From contig DF236985.1 of assembly GCA_000708835.1 (NCBI GenBank), positions 148,249-212,248 of the forward strand: 64,000 nucleotides of DNA, read 5' to 3'. Below the pieces are notes generated by a model that saw nothing but the letters and a program-made list of their open reading frames with translations, was not told the origin of the DNA and did no database searches. Source of the DNA: Klebsormidium nitens (Eukaryota > Streptophyta > Klebsormidiophyceae > Klebsormidiales > Klebsormidiaceae). This document shows, piece by piece, positions 46,245 through 57,800 of this stretch; the first letter of the stretch is position 1; each line of letters opens with the position of its first letter. Made by a program: the position numbers and the translations under genes.

Positions 46245-49200
46245 ATGGACGCTGCGAGAGCTCAGCTCGATGAGGCCCTGTATTCTTCTGGTCTGCGCAC
46301 TCAAGAGCAGATATGCAGACTGGTCGAGGAAAGCCGAGTCAGAAACGGGGCTTCAGCAGGTGCCCCTGGCACATCCGCTCAGGGTTCAACCAAGAAGGAG
46401 GCCTTTGCTCTTGACAAGAAAAGTGCAGAGGTTTGGGCTTTCCTGGAGGGTTTGCGAGGTGTGGCATGGAAGGAAGGGGCTGCTGATGTCAGCGGTGGTT
46501 CCGGGGCAAGCGAGTGGAAGGTTTGTCTTCAGGCCTTTTGTCGCAACCCTGTTGTGTTCCTTCTGAGACTGAGCAAAGGAGGTTACTGACCTACGTCAAG
46601 GTTGACTAGATAGAAGATTGGTGTTTTGCTGTGATTTGCCGTGGAGTGCATCTGGATAATGCTGCCATTTTGGAGCATGATATTGGAGGTCTTTTGCATT
46701 GACCACATTGTGTCTTGCGTTCTCGATTGAGATGACCAGTTGTGTTCATGTTCGACCACATCCAGATATTGGTGCGGATTGGCAGATGGTGGGGTTTTTG
46801 ACGCCTCAGTCAGCATCATGCACATGGGGCTTTGATTAGCACTTCTTTGGCAGCTGCATTGCTTCGCTCGCTCTTTGCAAGCAGGTGTCAGAATAGACAT
46901 GAAACAGTGTATCTTGGTTGCGTCGCTTGGGCGTCTTGACGTGAGATGATTGCACATTGTTGCAAGAGGCATAAGAAATGGAGGTCCCTCTTGCAAGAAT
47001 AAAAGCAGTGCGCTCTCAGCATTGCCTTTCCTCATCATCGAGTTGAGCTTCTGCGTGTTTTAAATTCCTTGGATAAGCCTACGTAGTTGCTTAGGGTCAT
47101 AGAGGCACCATTCTACGCTGATGCGGCCACTTAAGTTTATTCATTTGAAGTTAAAAAGCTATCGTAAAAGTCTGAAGAAAGAAGAACGTTAGAAGAAGAA
47201 CGTTAACTGAGTATCTGTATCGTGTGACCAAGGAGGAGGTGGAAATATAAAAGTGTGGCCTAAATTGTGTTTTTAAATAAGCATAACTCGGCCCTATCCA
47301 TTCCAGCATCCAGGAATTGGTAAGCAGTAGAGCAAATGTTAACATGACCTCAAAGCACTTCTTCATCAATTTGATTAGATTGGTACGTAGTAAGCACGCT
47401 GCACGCACAGTCCTCTGACTTGCTCTTTGTTAGAGCATTCCAGCCAGATCGATCCCGAACTTGACTCCTTGAGCAGATACCTCTGAAACCAGTCTTGCTC
47501 ACCTGAATGATGGCCCTGAATGATGGCCCTGAATGATGGCGCATGCTGTTGTTCTCAGGTGCACGAAAATGCTGGTGACTTCCATGTGACATACAGAGAA
47601 GCACCGGGGGACATGGCAGCGCACAATATCTGTGTTGAGGGCATGTTAAACGAGGCCACAAAGTCAGGTAAGGAAACCGGCTGTCCTACTCTACATCTGG
47701 CAAGAAGTACTTGGGGCAGATTTCTGAGACAGCCTCTACTCATCAGATGGACCATTTTTTGCACAGTTGTTGCATGCACGTCTTGTATTTTCTCGGGAAC
47801 CGGCGCTGTGAAATGCCTGCGGCATGATGCTCCAGTGGTTGCTATGCTTAGGATGCGCCAAGAATCTACTATCTAGTGTAGTTCCTCTCTTCGACAACGC
47901 TCACAAAATGCCCTAGCTGGGTAAGCTTCATTCTGGAAGGACTGACCTCCAGAGGATTCCCAGGATTGGCAGTGCGCCAGATCGTCTGCGGTTGTAGTTC
48001 TTTTGACGCTTGCCAAAAGCTCGAGGCATGCGTCATTCTATTGAAGCGTTCACCGCTATATTGACAGATTTTGGAAGCAGCTGGGTGGCTTCTCATGGTG
48101 ATGCGGAGGGGCATCAGGTGCGTCTGCATTGTTCTGCCTATAACAAATTGCCAGATTGTTGAAGTGGAGGGGTGAAGGGAAGAGTGCAATTCACTTGGGA
48201 TAGAAACCACGTCTGTCAGTAAGGATAAATAAGGTTGGTGAAAATCAAAATTGACTCCCCTTTTCTTCCCTCGATTATCCTGCTAATCATCGACACTCTG
48301 TGACAAGCTTGGTTGGGGGACTGAACCGCTCACTAGTAGGGCACTGGTTTCTGGGATCATGGTTGCATATCTATGTCCTCATCAGAATTGTTCAATGAAT
48401 CCAAAAGAGGGCGTGTGGAGCGCATGCTGTTCTTTTCCAGAGAGAGCCCTCTTGATGTACCATCTCATCATACGTTTGTCTTCTTTCAAATGCATGAAGG
48501 TTGTAGACAAGAGCCGAGACTTTGCACGTTTGTTTAACGTGCTTTAGGACAGTGGGAACATGTTTTATGCCCTTGTCTTCATTGAACTTAACTGCTCGTT
48601 CTTTCTTCTCTTCAGTCGATTGTGCACACATTGAAGGCAGCACGGGCACAGAAACAGTCAGGGTGAGTTACAACTGTACAGGACAATATAGATCACACTC
48701 ACAAGTAGGTAATGTAGGAAGGGGGGGCACTAAAAATGGCCTACACAGCAAATTAGGTCAACCGACGCCATACCCAATTGTTGCTCTGGTTCGTTTGGCA
48801 TGGAATTCTCAATTGCAGACACCGAATGGTTGAGCTCTTGCGCTTGGTTGACAGACCTGGCAGAGATGCTCCTCACGTTCTCTGATGCATATATGCAGTC
48901 CCCTGTTAGAACCCCAAATCTCTGCCTTTTTCTCAGTCCCGTCTGGTTTCTGCCCCAGGTCGAACCGTCCGCACCCGTTCAACGCTGCAGAGGTCCTGGT
49001 GGAAGAGTTTCTCCTGGGGAATGACGCCACTCTTTTGCTCGTGGGGGCGGTGAGTCTCATGGTCTGCCGATTCAGAGTTTACATTTTGCTCTACAGTTAC
49101 GTTGGAAAATCAGTCATTGTGGAGACTTCCCTTATGCGGGAGATGTTTGTCTGGCCCTTTAAAGGAAGGATGTGGGATACTTTTCCTTGGTGCCAAATAG

Positions 49201-52200
49201 CTGTTACTGTACGTGCTATTAGGTGACAGTGCTCTTTTGCACCGGTTATCTAGGTTAATGTGCTCTGCTACAACATTAGCGCCTGGCAAGACGCTCTTCA
49301 ATGTCATGCGCAAGTCGCTGGAAGGCTTCTCTTGTCAACGTCATCTTTTGGCATCTGCAGCCTTCTTCTAAGAACGGCTCTCATCCGCCATCAAATGACA
49401 AGCACCCGCTTGCAAAGAGGCCTTTTGGGTGCTTCCTCTTCAAGCGGACAAGTGCCTCTCAGTGCTACTTCCGTGCACTTGCGGATATCGCTCCGGCCCA
49501 AGGCGAGGAGGCGCGGGCTTTTGTCGCTGCGGTCGCACGCCAGTTGGCAGGACTGGGGACAGCCGTCTTTGGAAAGGTGAGGCCGGTTTGGTACTTGAGT
49601 TCAAGTCAACTCTGTCCACAGAGGGCATGCGGAAGTTAGGCGTGACACAAATTCCGCGTTGGCTGCACGACTTTGACCCAGACGATACCCGGGCATTTCC
49701 TACGCCATGTGGCCACGATTGAAGCGAATCAAAGTCCCTGGTTTGCCTTGATCAGCAGCACATTGCAGTCTCCGATGTACAGCAGAGCGTGAGCTGCGAT
49801 TCTTCGTCCGTCAAGAGGCAGACTGGCACCATGTCATCTTTGACATCCAGGCTCGAGTTCTCTCGTTTGTGTCAGGAGTGAGGCAGGACAAGCGTGTGTG
49901 CGGGGCATCTTGTCATCTCAGGGGGATTTTCTAGTGGTGACGTCGTTGTCTCCGATGGAATCCCTTGTCCGTTTCAGTGTGCGCGTTGTTTTGCTGCTCA
50001 CTGGCATCTTCTCTGTTTCTCACCAGAACTGTCTTGTTTGACACACTGGCATTCCCTTTGCGATCCTTTTTGCTTTGCATTACGAAGAGTTTACTTCTCT
50101 CTCAATTTACGCTCTTCGTACTTAGTGGATCTGCAGGTCATTATTTTTCCTCCTTGTGAATAGCACAGCGCACTGCGCTATTAGTGACGTCTCCTCTTTC
50201 TATCAGTGCACCATTCCTGACAGGCGCCGTCTCTTTGGGCGCAGATCTCCGCTCGGGACTTCCGGGACCCGTCCGAGACGGCCATCCGCGTCACCCTCAA
50301 GAAGGGCGACGCCGAGCTGGGGTCGGTGGTAATCACCGCCTTTGAGAAAATCAAGCACGACCTGGGCGAGCGACTTCGCAAGCCTGGGGTGGTTGACCGG
50401 GACGCTCTTAGCGCATGGCTCAAGGCCGCCAAGATGGACGTGGCCGGGGAGCCCAAAGTGGAGTTCCGGCCGGTGGAGGGGTGCAGCTCCGAGGAGCTGT
50501 CGAAGGTGAGCCACTGTTCGTAGCATGCCTCGTTTCTGATATTACTATATAAGCCAGGCGGATCCTGCTGCTTGCCATAAGTTTGCTGTGTCTTTAGAAC
50601 GTAGCAGGACTGCGTTTATTAGTGGGCTGTGCCGCTTTGATGACGATTGCGCTCAGGACGGTCCCCTGATGCTCGCCGAACGGTGTCGAGATGCATCGGA
50701 CCCCTCGCTACGTCTTACCCATGGATTCTTTTATCTCCGATGTTGTGACTCTCAAGGAAGTCGCCGTGAAACATCAGTGAGCGCCATCTGGGGACCTGAA
50801 AGCGTGCAACAACGTTCAAGCTACAATTTGACCGCATTACAGGCACTCCTCGAGTTGGAGAGCTGTGGTTCCAACCTTGACAACGTCACAACGCCCGGTG
50901 GTGTCCATCTCGAAGTCAGTATCGGGGAAGTGAAGCAGTCAGGGGGCGGCCAATTCCATACCGACACGTCATCTCCTCCTCTTGCGGTTGGGGACGACTC
51001 GGAGTCCGAAGCCGAGTTTCTGGACTCAGCGGAGGAGCTCAAGCAGGAAGAGGACAGCGAAAGCGACGCATCCACTCGCGAGAGGGGTGTCCGAAACTCG
51101 GAGAGTGGCGGGTCTAGCAGGAGCAAGTCGCCTAGAAAGCTCGAGAGTCGGCCCGTGGACGCGCACGCGCCGTCTTCCAAGCCGGAGAGGAACGCTTCCA
51201 AGGACAAAGCGTCGGGAGGAGCGGCAATGGTGGGTCGCGCGGCGGTAACGGCGCGCGGGGGGAGTGCCTCGAAGAAGATGACCGGGCGGAAGAGGCCTGC
51301 GGAGGCGCTCGAGTCGGTCGAGGACGTTTTGGCGAAGCTCGCGAGCGCCGTGCGGGAGGTCGAGTCGGAGCCTTCCACGTCGCACGGGCACCCCCCCAAA
51401 ACGGGGGCCGGGCCCGCGCACGGTTCCGACAAGAAGGAGAAGGAGCGGGACGTGGTCCTTGGCTTGGGCCCGGGCATCTCGCACCGGCAGGGGGGGGCGA
51501 AGGCTCCGTACCCCCCTAGAAAGGAAGACACGCCGACGGCGGGTTTCATAGACATTGACGGGAGTCCTACCCGCGGCTCTGATTACCCAGCTGCAGGAGG
51601 TGTGCCTAGCATGGAGATTAACCCGCTGGAGAGGGGGGGGGACAGTGTGGCGAGCGCAGCGGATGAGGACTCGGACGGCCCGCCGTCAATGGTGGGGTCG
51701 GAGGAAGAAAGCGAGGACGAGCTCCCGCCTCCGCGGCAGGATTTTATGACCGTTACTGACCCGGACATCCTTCGGGCCAGGTGTGTTTAAGAAGACTGCC
51801 TTCAGAGTGTCGTCGCAGCTTTCGTGCAACCTTGCGTTGATGCTGTGTCTCGAGTTTAGCGTGATGAGCATTCCAAAGTCGATCAGTTTCAAAAGTCTCA
51901 ACTATTTTTATCAGGTCCTTCCAGTCTTAAGGTATCCGGGACGGACTGTCAGCATAGGCCCCTAATTTACGTCCGATCTGGGATTAGCGGTTTTACGCCT
52001 GGTAAATTGTCTGCATCGATTTTCCAATGTGCACAGAAAACAAAAGTAGGGCATCAACGCTCCAGCTTTCATTCTAGAAGCTGAGCCGTCCGAACTCGTT
52101 CAGGCTCTTTGGGCCGTGCTCTAAGCCGTCCGATCTTGCCAAGATATTCGAGCCATCCTCTGAGCCGTCCGTTTCCGCGCTCAGGATCCTGGAGCTGACC

Positions 52201-53742
52201 GCACGCGCGGAGCAGCTGGAGGCCAAGTCGCGGCAGAGCACCGAGTGGGCGCACGAGAAGGTGATGCAGGCGGCGCGCAAGGGCCAGAACGACAGCAAGG
52301 AGCTGAAAGGGCTGCGAGCGGAGGTGGAGGCCGCCAAGCAGCGGCAGCGCGACGGCGAGGACCGGGAGCGGGGGCTGACCAAGAAGCTGCGGGACAGCGA
52401 GGACATGGTCAAGTGAGTGGGGAGGAGGATCGTGGCGGGCAGCTTTTGCTGAGAAGTCTGCCTGGGCCGGTTGTTGCGGAAGTTGGATGGGGCGAGTTGT
52501 CAGCGACTGTTCTTTTGTAGCGACTGGAAGCACTTGATGGCCGCACGTTATGGGGGCTAAGCTTGCAGACTACGTTTCGTGACAGTTTGGAGGGGTACTG
52601 AATTGAGTCCTCCGGTGGACCGTGTCGCCCGTCATGTTCTCCTTTCTGACGAAACTCGTTCACGACTTAGTTCTAGCCGGTTCTCAACTGCACCAATCTG
52701 TTGGTTCGCTTGCAGCATCATCTATTGTGATCTTCTAAAGGATCGAATGCATCTTGAGACGTGCTTGTTTTGAACGAAAGCTCTGTCTGTAGCCTTTTCA
52801 CGAAGTTGGCAGCAGGAGGATGGCATGGATTGCCTCAAAACCAAACCGTTTCCAGCCAAAGGGTGGTGAACTCAGGTACTGTACTTCTGCCATAATCACG
52901 GGGCATCTTTTGCCAACTGCGTGCCTAACCCCCTGATTCGTCTTCGCAGGCGGACCCAGGACTACGCCAAGGGCCTGGAGAAGAAGCTCTTCATGCTGGA
53001 GAAGCACCTCAAGGAGGTGCGCTCCGAACTAGAGGCGAGCCTTCTCAAGGAGTCTGAGACGGCAGCCCGTGAGGCCAAGGCGCTGAAGGCGGAAAAAGTG
53101 CTCCAGAAAAAGACGGCCGCCTGGGAGAAGCAGCGCAAGGCGATGCAGGAGGAGATCAATGGCGAGCGCGCGCGCGCCAACGGGCTCGCGGCCGCGGCCG
53201 AGCGCGCCGAGGAGAGCGCGCGTCAGGCGAGCGTGCGCGCGCGGCAGGAGCGCGCGGCGCGCGAGGCGGGGGACCGTGCGGCCGCGGAGAAGCGCGCGCG
53301 CGAGCTCGCGGAGAAGGACCACAAGCGCAAGGACGCGGCCGCGAAGAAGGTGTCCGACACGGCGGCCGAGAAGTTCCGCGCCGAGATCGCGCGGCTCGAG
53401 CGGGAGGTCGCGCGCCTCAAGCTCGCGGAGCACGGGACGGTGTACGGGTTCGAGGCGCCGCCGCCCGTGTACGACGTGCTGACGTCACCTCCCCGGGAGG
53501 TGACGCTGCGGGAGGAGAACGCGCGGCTGCGGCGGGAGGTGGCGGGGCTGGCGGGCGCGAGCGTGCGGCGGGAGCGCGAGTGCGTGATGTGCATGAGCGA
53601 GGAGCAGAGCGTGGTGTTCCTGCCGTGTGCGCACCAGGTCCTCTGCGAGGAGTGCAACGAGGAGCACGAGAAGAAGGGGCACAAGGACTGCCCGTCGTGC
53701 AGGACGGCGATCGTGCAGAGGATCAAGGTCTATGGGAAGTGA
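46245..53742 (+). CDS. Diverged START-like domain fused to coiled-coil RING-type E3 ubiquitin ligase (MIP1/RF298-like)
   Basis: Model: 46245-46520, 47559-47667, 48068-48117, 48616-48662, 48959-49049, 49361-49576, 50245-50505, 50843-51780, 52185-52412, 52950-53742; all phases agree, 1002 residues. Residues 1-263 are a paralogue of the START-like protein encoded at 10145-6028: the start (LDEALYSSGLRTQEQICRLV), GDFHVTYREAPGD, HPFNAAEVLVEEF and SASQCYFRALADI align, and exons 2 and 3 have the same lengths (109 and 50 bases). The WW motif is lost and exons 4-5 are shorter. Residues ~350-660 are acidic, Ser-rich and likely disordered. Then comes a long coiled coil with TEWAHEKVMQAARK, typical of plant MIP1-like ligases. 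The C-terminal C3HC4 RING has Cys950, 953, 965, His967, Cys971, 974, 986, 989. RING ligases pass ubiquitin from E2 to substrate. Two adjacent genes split near 50.6 kb remain possible, though no stop or start forces it. Confidence 0.75.
47504..47541. repeat. 13-bp minisatellite, three copies, before an acceptor
   Basis: tgaatgatggccc starts at 47504, 47517 and 47530 (last copy diverging at its end). It ends 14 bases before the acceptor of exon 2 of the START-RING gene at 47556-47558. Confidence 0.85.
52083..52184 (+). repeat. Threefold ~40-bp repeat ending at a 3' splice site, START-RING gene
   Basis: The word agccgtccg occurs at 52084, 52124 and 52163, about 40 bases apart, preceded by tg or ta and followed by sequence that ends in ttcag, ccaag or ctcag. 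Only the last (52182-52184) is used as acceptor for exon 9 in the model. Confidence 0.7.
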
Positions 53743-54882
53743 GGTCCTCCGTGGGTGACATGATGGGCCACGGTAGACTGCTGCGTGTTGAAATTCTTGC
53801 ATAGTGTCTAGAAAGTCTGTAGACATTGTTTGAGCGATTCATTGGCACCTCCATGCATCGTAGAGTCAAAAGTACCAGCACATTCTTGCAGGCATTTATA
53901 TGTACATGCGGTGTCGAATCAAGCCAATCACCCCTCAACGACAAATCCTTGTGACCTGCTCTGGCGAAGTTTTGAGGATCCTAGTTTCTTCCTCGTATGA
54001 CAACGCACATTGACAGTTGACCAATCGGCAGAATGCGTTAGGGCGTTTGCACTCGTGACAAAAGTGCTCTGCTAAATGCCTGTTTCAGGCGGGGCCTGCG
54101 GTACATGCACAGTATAAATGTGCAGGGCCGCGCCTCATGTTACATTGCTTTTCAACGCGCTGGCACCGATTGCACATGAACGGTAAGATGCTACATGGTG
54201 GCGGCTGCATTAATCTTCCGTCTCGCACGATATTACAGAATGTAGCCCATATAGCGGCAAAGGCGCACATGACATACCAGATAAAGATCCATGCAATAGC
54301 TTTCGATGGAGCTTCACATTTTACGGAGCATGTAAACGTGAACACCGTGGCCTGCAATGGACTCACCGCATCCATCTTAATCATGCTCGCAGGGCGTTTA
54401 ATTCCGATTTATTGGCCGAATAAAGAGTGTCAAGTTGAGCGGCAACTTAATTAGCGATTGGCGTTCTAGGCTAGCAATTGCGTCAGCTGAACTGCGATGG
54501 TTAGACATGGATAGTGTCGGTCGCTTGCAACGAGATCGATAAGGCTCAAGGTTATATAGCCGCCTGCTGCAAGATCCATCTACCGAGGCAGGCAGGTTGA
54601 CAATGTCAATGACTTCCGGCCAGCAAAATGCGGCCGGGCAGTCTAAGGCTGTCTAGCTCTTTGTTGGCCGTGAATGTAAGGTTGACCTCCTATCTACCGC
54701 AGCAGATTGCTGCCTTGCGCTGTATTATTCGCCCAGGAATCATGGTGTCCTGGCGTGTTTATTGTACCACACGCGCACCAATGTCAAGGCGTCACCCACC
54801 TTGAGGAGCCGCCTATAAGTTCCGGCTGAGAAGCTATGTTGCTCTTAGAAAAAACAAAAAACCAACACAAATGGCTCGCCCT
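53743..54882. other. Intergenic region between convergent genes
   Basis: This lies between the ends of the START-RING gene (+) and the GEX3-like gene (-) and holds both 3' UTRs. I see no supported coding sequence or RNA gene; frames at 54085-54454 overlap on both strands and lack any domain. Confidence 0.6.
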
Positions 54883-57800
54883 TCACCGGAAATCTAATCT
54901 TGGCCCCTGAAGCGACTCGTTGGGCAGAGCAGTCAGCGTCTCTTCCCCGGTTCCCTCCGCAATCATGGGCAGAATCTGGCTCCCCGCCCGGGGATATCCC
55001 CCGAGGGAGCTGCTCGCGCGCTCGCGCGCCTCGTCTTGCATGAGGTCGACCAGAGTCCGCAGGGAGTCCTCCAGGCTGATTTTCCGGCGGATCAGGTCGT
55101 CTCGGGCGGACGGATCGCTGGTTTGCAGGTCGTACTTCAGCTGAGACAGCGCCTCCTCGCACGCCACTTTCTTCATGGCGAACTCGCCCTGTTGGAAAGG
55201 AGAGGAATCAGTGGGTTGGACGGAGGTTATATTGATGGTTGAGTGGTTAATAGGAGGGGTTCGCTATAAGGTGAGGAGTAGAAGGCGGTCGACTGGTTGT
55301 CCCTCTGAGAGCACGCCTCTCGGCAATTGGTACATAATGTTTTCAATTTTTTTTGGCCAAAGGTATTTATTGCAGAGATGCGACGCTTGTTGGCCGCTAG
55401 CCTATGGAGCGGGATCGATCTTCGGTGCATTCTGAGTTCTGTCTTCTCGCAGACCTCTACGTGGAAGATCTGATTGTTGTTAGTAACTTCCTTCGGATAA
55501 ACCCTCCGCATCACCGTTCGTGCACGAAGCCGTAAAATCGCTCGCAAAATTTTACGAGCAGCGCACCGGTTCGAGAAGAGTTCTTTCTCGATCCTTTCAA
55601 TGACCGCGAAGAGAAGCGCCATCCGAATCAGTACCCTTCGCAGAATCCTTCCGCAAAACATTCGAAACGACCGCTTCATACGATGCGTCTTTCTCCGAAA
55701 GCGGTGCTGTCACTCTCAAACCTCCTATAGGCACTCGACGTGACATTCAACACAACCTCAAATCAATCAAAACGCTTTCCTTAAAACTTACACACACTAT
55801 TTTCCATCATAATCCTTTAGCACTGCTTAAACCTAAACCCGCCGCGCGGCCGCGCTGACCTGCTGGTGCAGCCGCTTGTTCTTGCGGCGCTCCTCCTTCT
55901 GCGCCTCCACGAGCCGCCGCTGCTGCCGCTCCCACAGGAAATACGCAACGGCTAGAACGACCACCAAAAACACGGCCACCGGGGCGACGATGTAAAGCGG
56001 GAGAAGCTTGGGAGGGCCGCCGCCCGCTGTAAGAGTAGAGAAAATCCGATCAGTCTTACGGAATCTAGGGGCATATGGCTTCAAATAGGAACCCGGATGG
56101 GGTTCGTATGGCGGTTAAAGTGGGTTCAGAAGCGGAGCGCGTAGGTTGTTGGGTTAGGGCGACGAGGTAGAGCGGAAGAAAGTTGGGAGCGCCGCCGCCC
56201 GCTGTACGAGGAGAGAACCTTCTGACAAATCTCATGGACTTTGTAGGTGTTGACTTTGGATAGGCAACCGGAGACGGGTGGGGTTAGTCTGACGGTCAGG
56301 GTGGGTTTGGAAGCGGAGCGCGTCAGACTTTGGGTTAGACTTCTGTGGTTTAGCACCCGGGTACCTCGCACCCGGGAATCAGGTCAAACGCCCGTTAGGT
56401 CACGGGAATTATACCAGTATGTAAAGAAAATATTGTGCAGCGGAGCAACCATTGGTGGAAGAATGTGGCTGCCAGATAGAAGGTAGACTCACAGCAAGAC
56501 TTGCTTCGGGAAGGACTTGGTTGTCAGTCGACCGATCGAAGTGCGGATCCCGGTCGCAGGGTGCATAGCAATGTGCTAGAACGCCACTTTCGGCATCTCC
56601 GTAGGAACGTAAAGCTCATTCTATAGTAGAATACCATACTGCTTTCTTTTGGCGTTGAGAGCTGATGACTTCAAGGGCAAGCTTCAAGTCGAGATGCATC
56701 TCGAGTCGTCTAGCTGGCAGAGCCGATGGCTTCCGTAGCTTGAGCCCTTCCGCAGAACCAAGATCAGACTTGCCCCAGAAAGCTGCGTGTCTATCAACAA
56801 AATTAGGAAACCCTTTTCCTCTGTACTTCGTAGTATAGAGGGCACACCAACGAAAACATAAACCAATAAAAGCGAAATCTGGAGATGAGGGCGAGAAAAG
56901 CTCTAGCGCTCTCCGCTCCAATCCTTACGGGATTGGTAAGGTATGGGCTGGGTGATTGCGACAGACTGCCGTCTCTCACTTCAAAGCCAACTAGTTTTCC
57001 AGGAAGGTGGAAATCAACAGAGCCGAACCATATCCGCCCACCAGACTTGACGGTCATGTCCCCCGCCCGGCTGCCCGCCCCCCCTGCCGCCAGGTTTTGC
57101 GGGCACCCCGCGCTCAGCCGCTGCCTCGCGTTGAGCGCGCACGCCGCGCGCGCGGCTGCGCTGCCGCCCTGCGCGGCCCCGCCCGCCAGAACGTCAAATG
57201 CCTGGAGGGTGCCCGCGTCGACGCTATAGAGGCGGGAACCGCTGGGAGCGAAGGCGGTCGGCCGTGCGGCTGTTGGAAGTCAAAAAGGAACGGCGTTAGT
57301 GGTTGGGTTGAGGCCTTACAACCCAGTTACTCAGGGGTTTTTCAGGACTATTCACCCGTAACCGGTGTATGGCCCCTCGTTCCCATAAAAGCCGTGCACT
57401 TCCTCAGATAAGGATACTGAACCACGCTTCCGCTCTCATAACCCGCTCGGAAGAAGAGGTGGCATGCTCTCTGAACGAGCTTGCTTTTTTACATTTCATT
57501 CAACTTCGAGAACGAATCGAGGGGTATGCAGAAGGGACATTCCCCTACCTGCTGATGCGTTGTACTGGAGCGCAACTTTCACCGCGCCAGAGCCGTCGAT
57601 GGCGGCAACGGTCACCGCAGCGCCGTTGATCGCCGCCCAAGCCACCCAGACCGCGCTCCCCGAGCAGTCCAAGACGGGAGGCGAGGTTATAGTTCCGGCC
57701 TGGTTGGTTCCGCCAGGCACAGAGGAGTAGGCGGAAACGGAAGAACCGGACGCGTCGACCACGTACACACTACCGTCCGAAGAGCCGACGAGAACGGTAC

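Noticed and set aside
53029-53726. Arg- and Leu-rich frames on both strands within the last START-RING exon
   Set aside because: They are shadows of the coiled-coil and RING coding sequence, which has recognisable zinc ligands in the chosen frame.
56616-56980. An additional GEX3 exon, or extension of exon 8 to 56980
   Set aside because: The longer version ends in phase 0 and does not fit the next exon; the donor at 57041 gives the right phase and the expected step into the membrane helix.
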